The translations under genes were made by a program, and so were the position numbers. Positions 1 to 5,013 of a stretch of DNA of 5,013 nt are shown here, piece by piece. This DNA comes from Phycisphaerae bacterium (GTDB lineage Bacteria > Planctomycetota > Phycisphaerae > Phycisphaerales > SM1A02), in assembly GCA_002591705.1 (NCBI GenBank), contig PAAB01000014.1, positions 66,615 to 71,627 of the forward strand, read 5' to 3'. The notes under the pieces were generated by a model. It saw nothing but the letters and a program-made list of their open reading frames with translations, searched no databases and was not told the DNA's origin. Position 1 is the stretch's first letter. Every line of letters begins with the position of its first letter.

Positions 1-687
1 ATCCTCGTCAGGGGCGCCGACTGGTTCAAGTCGATGGGCAGCGAATCCACGATCGGAGCCGCGGGCTCCTACGGTTCGAAGCTCATGGGCGTCTCCGGGC
101 ACGTGGTCCGCCCCGGCGTCTACGAGTGCGATCTGGGCATCACCGTCCGTCAACTCGTCGAGCGGTCCTGCGGAGGCATGCGCGGCGGCAAGGCCTACAA
201 GGCGTGCATTCCCGGCGGCGTGAGCATGGGCGTGCTGGGACGAGATCAGTTCGACGCCGAGCTCGACTTCGACATCGGACGCAAGTACGACCTGATGGGA
301 CTGGGCACCGCCTGTCCGATCATCTGCGACCAGGACACCGACATGGTGGCCGTGGCCAGGAACATCTCCCGGTTCTTCCGCAACGAATCCTGCGGGCAAT
401 GCACCCCGTGCCGCGAAGGGTCGGAGTGGCTCTACAAGCTGCTGTGCCGGATCGAGCGGGGCGACGGATACACCAACGATCTGGACATGGTGCTGGAGAT
501 CGCAGGATCGATGGGCATCATTCCCGGTACGACGATCTGCGGTCTGGCCGATGGCAACAACTGGGCCGTGAAGACCATCGTCAACAAGTTCCGTGACGAG
601 TTCGAGGCGCGGGTCAGTCCGTCGCTGCAGCCGATCGACAACTCGATGAAGCGGGCCCTGCAGACCGTGACGGTGGGCATCACCTGA
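1..687 (+). CDS. nuoF: NADH-quinone oxidoreductase subunit F (NuoF), 5'-truncated by window edge
   Basis: This is the C-terminal 228 residues of NuoF, the peripheral-arm subunit of complex I that takes electrons from NADH through FMN to iron-sulfur cluster N3 on the cytoplasmic side of the membrane. The frame is open from base 1, so the gene starts outside the window and the internal ATG at 34 is not its start. Counting codons from base 1, an SLBB domain begins near codon 27 (KLMGVSGHVVRPGVYE). The N3 cluster motif ESCGQCTPCREG places Cys at codons 131, 134 and 137, and the fourth ligand is Cys180 in TTICGLAD, giving the expected CxxCxxC-x(about 40)-C pattern. The end, KFRDEFEARV, is typical of the family. 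The NADH/FMN-binding N-terminal half is not visible. The gene is not followed by nuoG but by a terminator-like hairpin and then ybeY, so it probably ends its operon. Identification is firm. Confidence 0.96.
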   Translation: MLVRGADWFKSMGSESTIGAAGSYGSKLMGVSGHVVRPGVYECDLGITVRQLVERSCGGMRGGKAYKACIPGGVSMGVLGRDQFDAELDFDIGRKYDLMGLGTACPIICDQDTDMVAVARNISRFFRNESCGQCTPCREGSEWLYKLLCRIERGDGYTNDLDMVLEIAGSMGIIPGTTICGLADGNNWAVKTIVNKFRDEFEARVSPSLQPIDNSMKRALQTVTVGIT

Positions 688-850
688 CGCTCCGGACACG
701 GCAGCCGATAATGACCCCGTCCGCCCCATCCGAGGGCGGACCGTTCGTTTTCAAGTGGATCGACCGCCATCGACGCCGTATGGTGTATGAATCGCGGTGG
801 TACGCCGCACCCCGCTCCGGGAAGGGAGCATCAAGGATCGTCCTGCGACA
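688..850. other. Intergenic gap between nuoF and ybeY
   Basis: These 163 bp hold no convincing gene. They contain the hairpin at 719-751 and presumably the promoter of ybeY-corC downstream of it. A loose -10-like TATGAA lies at 786-791, but no -35 box at normal spacing supports it. Purine-rich GAAGGGAG (821-828) and AAGGA (833-837) precede the ATG at 851. The second lies 13 nt from that ATG, a long but usable spacing. Confidence 0.5.
719..751 (+). terminator. Candidate intrinsic terminator after nuoF
   Basis: A perfect 8-bp GC-rich inverted repeat, GTCCGCCC (719-726) and GGGCGGAC (734-741), encloses a 7-nt loop. It is followed by a T-rich but interrupted tract (TTCGTTTT, 744-751). It begins 32 nt after the nuoF stop, where a Rho-independent terminator would be expected. 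The tract is broken by C and G, so termination may be weak. It would separate nuoF from the ybeY-corC unit. Confidence 0.5.
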
Positions 851-1369
851 ATGAACGCAACCGACCATGCGATCTCAGATCGCGAGGAACCCGGCTCGTC
901 GAACGAGTCGGAACTTCCTCCGGAACCGAAGCTGAGCCTGACCTGCGACGTCGAGTCCGATGACTGCGACGAGCGGTGGCTTTCGATGCGGATCGAAGCC
1001 GCCTGCGATCATCTTCCGCGCGGAGTGCACCGGATCGCGGTCCGCATCGTCGACGATGCCGAGATGATCGATCTGCATCGACGATTCCACGACGATGCGA
1101 CACCGACCGACGTGCTGACCTTCGACGCCGGTGCGACGGACGGTCCGATCGATGCGGACATCGCGGTCTGTCTCGACGAGGCCCGGCGCAATGCATCCGA
1201 TCGTGGCCACGACGTCGGTCGGGAACTGCTGCTCTACGTGGTGCACGGGCTGCTGCACTGCTGCGGACACGACGATCACGATGCGGACGAGCACCGGCGA
1301 ATGCACGTCGAGGAGGACCGCATCCTCACGGCGATCGGCGTCGGTCCGGTCTACGGAGGTGATGCATGA
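851..1369 (+). CDS. ybeY: Endoribonuclease YbeY (rRNA maturation factor)
   Basis: YbeY is a small zinc-dependent cytoplasmic protein needed for 16S rRNA 3'-end maturation and late 30S quality control. Taking the ATG at 851 gives 172 residues. The first 25 or so are acidic, poorly conserved and rich in Glu, Ser and Pro; most family members are about 150 residues. Conserved landmarks are PTDVLTF (residues 85-91), ADIAVCLDEARR (102-113) and the metal site HGLLHCCGHDDH (132-143), followed by a helix with RRMHVEEDRIL. His132 and His136 are clear zinc ligands. In E. coli YbeY the third His comes six residues after the second; here that position is Asp142 and His143 is one residue later. A GTG start at 797 would add 18 residues and lacks a clear ribosome site. 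The end overlaps the next gene as ATGA, implying translational coupling. No phoH/ybeZ lies upstream in the window. The family is certain; the exact start is less so. Confidence 0.93.
   Translation: MNATDHAISDREEPGSSNESELPPEPKLSLTCDVESDDCDERWLSMRIEAACDHLPRGVHRIAVRIVDDAEMIDLHRRFHDDATPTDVLTFDAGATDGPIDADIAVCLDEARRNASDRGHDVGRELLLYVVHGLLHCCGHDDHDADEHRRMHVEEDRILTAIGVGPVYGGDA
1355..1360 (+). promoter_or_regulatory. Strong ribosome binding site for the CorC-family gene, inside ybeY
   Basis: GGAGGT lies within the last ybeY codons, five bases before the ATG at 1366. It closely matches the anti-Shine-Dalgarno sequence and fixes the start of the downstream gene. Together with the ATGA stop/start overlap it indicates coupled translation of the pair. 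Confidence 0.85.
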
Positions 1370-2655
1370 TCGTCTGGAACATCATCTGGTGGTCGATCAT
1401 TCTCGCGGGTGGAATCTACGCCACCCTCTGCATGTCGATCTCGATGATCCTCCGCAACGGTGGTCGCAGCGCGATCGAGCGTCGCCTCGCGGACCGGGGT
1501 CGTGATCAGGCCTGGCGGGACATGGATGCCCACCGGCACCAGACTTCGCACGTGTTCGCCCTCGAGGCGTGGGTCGTGGCCATCGCCTGGCTCGCGGTCT
1601 GGACGATCGACTTCAGCGGGCTGCCCGGAGGCGACTTCTCGACCACCGGCTTCTTCGTCGGAGCCGGAATCGGCACCTTCGCCACCTGGTTCGCACTGGA
1701 TCCGGTGGCGACCGCGATCGCACGGCACGCGGGCCCCGCGACGGTCTCGGCGTGTTTCCCGCTCATTCGATTCTTCTGTGCAATGCGGTTCCTCACCACC
1801 GGAATGACGTCGTTCACCGACGAGGTCATCAAGCGACTCAGCGGAGCCAATCTCGAATCCGCGGGTGAGCAGGCGGAGGTGGAGGCCGAACTGCTGCGAA
1901 GCATCGAACAGAGCCACCGTGAAGGCGGTCTGGACGAGGGCGCCGTGGCGTTGCTGGAGAACGTGGTGGAGTTCACCAGCACCGATGTCGGTGAGGTGAT
2001 GACACCGCGAACGGACATCGACGGTCTGGAATACACGGATGATCTTTCCGAGATCCGGGGCTTCATCGGCGAGATCGGCCATTCCCGGATTCCGGTGTAC
2101 GAGGAGGACCTCGATCACATCGTGGGAATTCTCTACGCGAAGGATCTGGTGCGCTGGCTGGGTGAGAAGGATCCGACCTTCACCCTGCGTCCGCTGCTTC
2201 GTCGTCCGATCGTGGTTCCGGAAACCAAGCAGGTCGCCGACCTGCTGGCCGACTTCCAGCGTTCCGAGGTGCACATGGCGATGGTCGTCGACGAGTACGG
2301 CGGCACCGCCGGACTGGTGACGATCGAGGACGTGCTGGAGGAGATCGTGGGCGAGATCGTCGATGAGCACGAGCCCGACGACGAGGAGCTGCCGGGGTTG
2401 CGTCCGCTTCCCGACGGCAGCTTCGAGGTCGACGGCAGCTTCCACATCGACGATCTCAACGAGGCTCTGGAACTCGGCCTTCCCGAGGACGAGGAGTACG
2501 ACACCGTCGGAGGTTGGCTGATGGCCTGCATCGGCCACGTGCCCGAAACCGGTGAGAGTCACGATGAGAACGGTCACCGGTTCACGGCGATCGCGACGAC
2601 ACCCACCCAGGTGGAGCGAATTGAAATCGTCGCCCGGCTCGTTGAAAACGACTGA
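1366..2655 (+). CDS. CorC/HlyC-family membrane protein with CBS pair
   Basis: This 429-residue inner-membrane protein belongs to the CNNM/CorC/HlyC family, linked to magnesium and cobalt export; older databases call members hemolysin C or YhdP/YtfL-like. The N-terminal part has hydrophobic stretches near residues 5-29, 64-83, 93-111 and 124-147, consistent with a DUF21-like transmembrane domain, although it diverges from the classical form. A charged helical linker (about 160-205) follows. The CBS pair comes next: VGEVMTPRTDI (208-218) and GHSRIPVYEEDLDHIVGILY (238-257) in the first, and MAMVVDEYGGTAGLVTIEDV (304-323) in the second, running into LEEIVGEIVDEHE. CBS pairs in this family bind adenine nucleotides and Mg2+. 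A C-terminal CorC_HlyC domain (about 345-426) shows DGSFEVDGSFHIDDLNEAL and YDTVGG. The GGAGGT site five bases upstream settles the start. The adjacency with ybeY is conserved in many bacteria. Substrate and direction of transport cannot be read from the sequence. Confidence 0.93.
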   Translation: MIVWNIIWWSIILAGGIYATLCMSISMILRNGGRSAIERRLADRGRDQAWRDMDAHRHQTSHVFALEAWVVAIAWLAVWTIDFSGLPGGDFSTTGFFVGAGIGTFATWFALDPVATAIARHAGPATVSACFPLIRFFCAMRFLTTGMTSFTDEVIKRLSGANLESAGEQAEVEAELLRSIEQSHREGGLDEGAVALLENVVEFTSTDVGEVMTPRTDIDGLEYTDDLSEIRGFIGEIGHSRIPVYEEDLDHIVGILYAKDLVRWLGEKDPTFTLRPLLRRPIVVPETKQVADLLADFQRSEVHMAMVVDEYGGTAGLVTIEDVLEEIVGEIVDEHEPDDEELPGLRPLPDGSFEVDGSFHIDDLNEALELGLPEDEEYDTVGGWLMACIGHVPETGESHDENGHRFTAIATTPTQVERIEIVARLVEND

Positions 2656-2705
2656 TTCGCATCGTTCGTTCCATCACGCGATAAGATGATCCCGGTTCAA
2701 ACCCC

Positions 2706-2710
2706 GGAGA
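2706..2710 (+). promoter_or_regulatory. Ribosome binding site deciding the start of the His/Met-rich protein
   Basis: GGAGA lies five bases before the ATG at 2716. The in-frame ATG at 2686 has no such site, and starting there would put ten extra residues in front of an otherwise well-formed signal peptide. The start at 2716 is therefore preferred. Confidence 0.7.
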
Positions 2711-2715
2711 TCATC

Positions 2716-3771
2716 ATGAAGACGCATCACACCGCCCTGTTCGCACTCCTTCTGGCCACGCTCATCCTGGCGCTTCCGCTCCACGCCACGTCCGACGACG
2801 GGGCCACGAACGATTCCGAGAACGCCCGCATCAGGGCTCTCGAGGCCGAACTCGCCGCGTTGCGGGCCCAGCTCCGGGCCGAGTCGGGCATGCGGAACGA
2901 GGACCGGGGACGTGATCGGACCATGGCGGAACGTCGCGAGCGTGAACGTCGGGCGCAGGAAGCGGAGCGACGCGAGCACGAGCGACGTGAACACGAACGA
3001 CGGATGCACGAGCACGAGGAACACGACGACCGTGGCCACCGCGAGCATCACGTCATGCACTTGGATCTCCGTGAGATGACCGGCGGAGCACTCCAGGGTG
3101 AAGTGCACATCGAGCTCGACGGCTCCATGGATGCCATGCCGGGATTCCTTCCGGAACTCATCATGCGTCAAATGGACGGTCACCTCGGCGGCATGGACCA
3201 CCATGACCCGCATCACGAGGAGATCATGCACGAGCAGGAGATGCTCGAGGCCCTCCACATGCACGTGGTTTCGATCATGGAGGAGCACGGGATGCCCATG
3301 GCCCTTCTCGAGGAGGCGCACATGGCCGTCGAGGAAGACGGCGTGCATCCGCTCGAGGCCGTCCATCTGCTCATCGACCGTCTGAGCGAGGAGGGCATCG
3401 ACCCGTCGCCGCTGATCGAACTGATGGAAGAGGTCCACGACGACCACGACGGTGGACATCACGGAGAGGATCCGTTCTTCGAGCAGGGTGGCGAATTCGT
3501 GGCCAAGATGGAACTGGCGAACAAGATCGGCACGAGTCTGTCCGATCCCCTCGACGTCGCGATCTTCGGCGTCTGGGAAGCACGGCAGCATCTGGAACCC
3601 GAGGAGCGCCTCCAGGTTCTGGGGCCGATCATGGGCGACGAGAACATCGACATGTCGGTCCGCAATGCGGCCGCCATGGTGGTCCGTGAAGCGTTCTACC
3701 AGCTCGGTGATCGCGAGAAGGCCCTCGAGACCCTGCACCTGCAGATCCGTCTCAACGGGACGGTCCGCTGA
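2716..3771 (+). CDS. Exported His/Met-rich coiled-coil protein of unknown function
   Basis: I do not recognise the family. The 351-residue product starts with a Sec-type signal peptide: Lys2, a hydrophobic core at about 6-22, and probable cleavage after LHA at residue 24. There is no lipobox Cys, so it is likely periplasmic or secreted and soluble. Residues 36-55 form a short leucine-zipper-like coiled coil (Ile39, Leu42, Leu46, Leu49, Leu53 in perfect a/d spacing). A strongly charged Arg/Glu/His helix (about 70-112) follows, with a threefold RREHE-type repeat at 85-99. The middle (113-250) is rich in His, Met, Asp and Glu, with clusters such as MDHHDPHHEEIMHEQEM (160-176) and DDHDGGHHGED (242-252). 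I count 31 His in all, and Cys is absent. The C-terminus (260-351) looks helical and ends in a TPR-like segment, AFYQLGDREKALETL (326-340). The composition suggests divalent-metal binding, which is inference. The gene follows the CorC-family gene by 60 bp on the same strand. Confidence 0.85.
   Translation: MKTHHTALFALLLATLILALPLHATSDDGATNDSENARIRALEAELAALRAQLRAESGMRNEDRGRDRTMAERRERERRAQEAERREHERREHERRMHEHEEHDDRGHREHHVMHLDLREMTGGALQGEVHIELDGSMDAMPGFLPELIMRQMDGHLGGMDHHDPHHEEIMHEQEMLEALHMHVVSIMEEHGMPMALLEEAHMAVEEDGVHPLEAVHLLIDRLSEEGIDPSPLIELMEEVHDDHDGGHHGEDPFFEQGGEFVAKMELANKIGTSLSDPLDVAIFGVWEARQHLEPEERLQVLGPIMGDENIDMSVRNAAAMVVREAFYQLGDREKALETLHLQIRLNGTVR
2968..3012 (+). repeat. Three tandem 15-bp units within the coding region
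   Basis: The units 2968-2982, 2983-2997 and 2998-3012 each begin CGACG and encode RREHE, RREHE and RRMHE. Differences between units 1 and 2 are mainly at third codon positions (CGC/CGT, GAG/GAA), so the duplication is not recent or is held by selection on the protein. It adds to the charged helix of the exported protein. Confidence 0.75.
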
Positions 3772-3786
3772 TCAACCCCGTTGATC
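3752..3786. terminator. Overlapping inverted repeats across abutting convergent stop codons
   Basis: Two alternative hairpins share the same right arm. One pairs TCAACGGG (3752-3759) with CCCGTTGA (3777-3784), an 8-bp stem around a 17-nt loop. The other pairs GATCAAC (3770-3776) with GTTGATC (3780-3786), a 7-bp stem with a CCC loop. The TGA stop at 3769-3771 (+) and the TGA stop of the minus-strand gene at 3772-3774 touch inside them. The position fits a bidirectional terminator, but neither strand shows a U-tract, so the role is uncertain. Confidence 0.3.
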
Positions 3787-4950
3787 GTCCTCGATGATCG
3801 GGACGTGTTCGACCACCTCGAGTCCGTAGGCATGCAGTCCCGGATAGGGTCGTTCGCTGGTCGCCAGCACCCGGAGCTTTCCGAGCCCGAGATCACGAAG
3901 GATCTGGCTGCCGGTTCCGAGTTCACGTTCCTCGATGGGACGTGAGGATCCGATGCCGTCGGTGCGGGTCAGGTCGGGGCGATCCGGATCGTCCCGATGC
4001 GGCCGCTGAATGCTCTGCAGCCGATCGAGCAGGCCGTCTCCCATGTGCTCCGGGCGCAGGTAGATCAGCACGCCGCATTCCGCATCCTGGAGTTGACGCA
4101 GGCACGATCGCAACTGGCGACCGGTGGGCCGATCGGATGCGTCGAAGATGTCCCCCAGCAGATCGCGTCGCTGCACCCGGACCAGAGTCGGTACGTCGGG
4201 TCCGGGCAGTTCGCCGGCGACCAGGGCGATGTGCGGCTGGGGATCGATGGCGCTGTGGAAGGCGTAGAGCGTGAAGGGACCGTAGGGGGTCTGGATTGGC
4301 GTGCCCGCGTGCGGTTCCACCCGCTGGACCAGAGCCTCGCGGGCCAGTCGGTGTTCGATGACCTGCTCGACGCTGCACATCTTCAGACCGTGTTCGATGC
4401 AGATCTGTTCGAGATCTGGCATCCGCGCCATTTCGCCGTCCTCGCGCACGACCTCGATGATGCAGGCGGCGGGCTTGAGTCCGGCCAACTTCATGAGATC
4501 GACACTGCCTTCCGTCTGTCCCGTGCGCACCAGCGATCCGCCTTCTCGGGCCCGGAGCGGGTTGATGTGTCCGGGTCGGACGAAGTCGTCCGGACGCGAA
4601 CCATGGTCCGCCAGCAGTCGAATGGTGGTGACGCGGTCGCCGGCGGAGATGCCGGTGCCGACCCCGTGCCGGGGATGCCCGTCCACGCTGACGGTGAACG
4701 GCGTGGTGCGCAGCGAGGTGTTGACCGCCGATTGGGGGGCGAGATCGAGCCGGTCGCACGCCTCACCGGTGAGGGCGACGCAGAGGTAGCCGCCTCCGAT
4801 GCGGGTCATGAAGTTGATCATCTCCACGTCGACGTGTTCGGCCGCGCACACGAAGTCGCCTTCGTTCTCCCGATCCTCGTCGTCGACCAGTACGATCATT
4901 CGACCGTTGCGGAGGTCCTCGAGGATGTCTTCGATCGGTGACATGGCCAT
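3772..4950 (-). CDS. ribB: RibB-type 3,4-dihydroxy-2-butanone 4-phosphate synthase with degenerate GTP cyclohydrolase II domain
   Basis: The protein has 392 residues in two parts. Residues 1-204 are RibB, which makes the four-carbon riboflavin precursor from ribulose 5-phosphate. Visible motifs are [10 protein letters not shown] (23-32), [12 protein letters not shown] (50-61), TTPFTVSVD (82-90), [11 protein letters not shown] (96-106), [16 protein letters not shown] (123-138) and [12 protein letters not shown] (170-181). At the RxGHTE motif the protein reads [11 protein letters not shown] (142-152), so Gln145 replaces a His that in E. coli RibB is a metal ligand. Residues 205-392 align with GTP cyclohydrolase II by TPYGPF (221-226), GVLIYLRPE (293-301), [10 protein letters not shown] (347-356) and YGLEVVE (375-381). 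The zinc segment ECLTGD...LRCDCG is replaced by RRDLLGD and DASDRPTG, so no zinc Cys remains, and RQEGRGIGL has become [12 protein letters not shown] cyclohydrolase activity is therefore unlikely. The start could be 4950 or 4944; an in-frame TGA at 5013-5011, with no start codon between, rules out a longer form. No Shine-Dalgarno is clear for either. Confidence 0.92.
   Translation of the reverse strand: MAMSPIEDILEDLRNGRMIVLVDDEDRENEGDFVCAAEHVDVEMINFMTRIGGGYLCVALTGEACDRLDLAPQSAVNTSLRTTPFTVSVDGHPRHGVGTGISAGDRVTTIRLLADHGSRPDDFVRPGHINPLRAREGGSLVRTGQTEGSVDLMKLAGLKPAACIIEVVREDGEMARMPDLEQICIEHGLKMCSVEQVIEHRLAREALVQRVEPHAGTPIQTPYGPFTLYAFHSAIDPQPHIALVAGELPGPDVPTLVRVQRRDLLGDIFDASDRPTGRQLRSCLRQLQDAECGVLIYLRPEHMGDGLLDRLQSIQRPHRDDPDRPDLTRTDGIGSSRPIEERELGTGSQILRDLGLGKLRVLATSERPYPGLHAYGLEVVEHVPIIEDDQRG
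3775..4338 (-). other. Degenerate GTP cyclohydrolase II-like (RibA) domain
   Basis: These bases encode residues 205-392 of the RibB protein. The fold-level outline of RibA is retained, but positions of the three zinc cysteines are Asp263, Arg274 and Thr276 in my hand alignment. The usual LLTNNP motif reads VLATSERP (361-368), and the segment between the YLR motif and the SQILRDLG helix is short on conserved residues. The catalytic Arg region may survive at Arg342 (EERELG). The frame is intact, so the domain is kept rather than decaying as a pseudogene. Confidence 0.75.
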
Positions 4951-4984
4951 GGTGTGGTGCTCGTTCGGGTGGATGCGGTGGGGA

Positions 4985-5013
4985 TCAGTCGCGTTGGGCC
5001 ATGCGGGCGATCA
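4985..5013 (-). CDS. Possible C-terminal end of a gene upstream of ribB (partial)
   Basis: On the minus strand the frame that enters at the window edge reads IARMAQRD and then TGA (4985-4987). This stop lies 34 bp upstream of the ribB start. Such spacing fits the end of a preceding gene in the same operon. Only eight full codons are visible and another frame is also open here, so product and reality cannot be judged. If real, it explains why no promoter or FMN riboswitch is seen before ribB. Confidence 0.3.

Noticed and set aside
797..850. GTG start at 797 giving ybeY 18 extra residues
   Set aside because: The extension is Arg-rich and has no family counterpart or clear ribosome site. The ATG at 851 already leaves a long N-terminus. 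It cannot be fully excluded.
1351..2577. 408-codon open frame on the minus strand opposite the CorC-family gene
   Set aside because: It mirrors the codon structure of the plus-strand gene, whose CBS and CorC_HlyC motifs are unmistakable. The antisense product shows no recognisable domain.
2642..2690. Possible promoter before the exported-protein gene (TTGAAA at 2642-2647, TAAGAT at 2682-2687)
   Set aside because: The two boxes are 34 bp apart, about twice the normal spacing, and neither has a partner at 16-18 bp.
2691..2707. Small inverted repeat CCGG...CCGG between the CorC-family gene and the next gene
   Set aside because: The pairing arms are only 3-4 bp, there is no T-tract, and it overlaps the ribosome site; likely chance in GC-rich DNA.
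2674..3738. 354-codon minus-strand frame opposite the exported-protein gene
   Set aside because: The plus strand has a ribosome site, a signal peptide and a heptad coiled coil. The minus-strand product looks like a complement of His/Glu/Met-rich codons, with many Val, Leu and His.
3997..4941. 314-codon plus-strand frame opposite ribB
   Set aside because: RibB motifs on the minus strand are decisive; the plus frame is a GC-rich shadow.
4951..5013. FMN riboswitch upstream of ribB
   Set aside because: Only 63 bp of upstream sequence are present and none resembles the conserved RFN element. A probable upstream gene end at 4985 also leaves too little room.

Overview
The window is GC-rich, densely coding bacterial DNA. 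It looks like a chromosomal housekeeping stretch of a planctomycete, possibly Phycisphaerae-like. That assignment is inference: it rests on the style of the NuoF C-terminus, on the HGLLHCCGHDDH form of the YbeY motif, and on a RibB-type protein whose GTP cyclohydrolase II half is degenerate. No mobile element, CRISPR array, tRNA or rRNA was seen.

Layout. Bases 1-687 (+) hold the C-terminal half of NuoF, the NADH- and FMN-binding subunit of respiratory complex I, with its SLBB domain and N3 iron-sulfur ligands. A 163-bp gap follows, with a terminator-like hairpin at 719-751. Next come ybeY (851-1369, +; 16S rRNA 3'-end maturation and ribosome quality control) and a CorC/HlyC-family CBS-domain membrane protein (1366-2655, +). 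Their stop and start codons overlap as ATGA, so they are almost certainly co-transcribed. Sixty bases further on, 2716-3771 (+) encodes an exported, His/Met-rich protein with a coiled coil, of unknown function. A RibB/RibBA-type riboflavin biosynthesis protein lies convergently at 3772-4950 (-). The two stop codons abut as TGA|TCA inside overlapping inverted repeats. The last bases (4985-5013, -) may be the end of another gene upstream of ribB in the same operon.

How the genes relate. NuoF is an FMN enzyme and RibB feeds flavin synthesis, but nothing shows that they are co-regulated. The ybeY-corC pair is a widely conserved neighbourhood. The His/Met-rich exported protein beside a CorC-family putative divalent-metal transport protein suggests a metal-related role, which is inference only.

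Most worth a second look: (i) the C-terminal half of the RibB protein keeps the outline of GTP cyclohydrolase II but has lost all three zinc-binding cysteines and much of the active site; (ii) its RibB half has Gln where a metal-ligand His is expected; (iii) the unrecognised His/Met-rich exported protein. I found no clear sign of an entirely new multi-gene system here.
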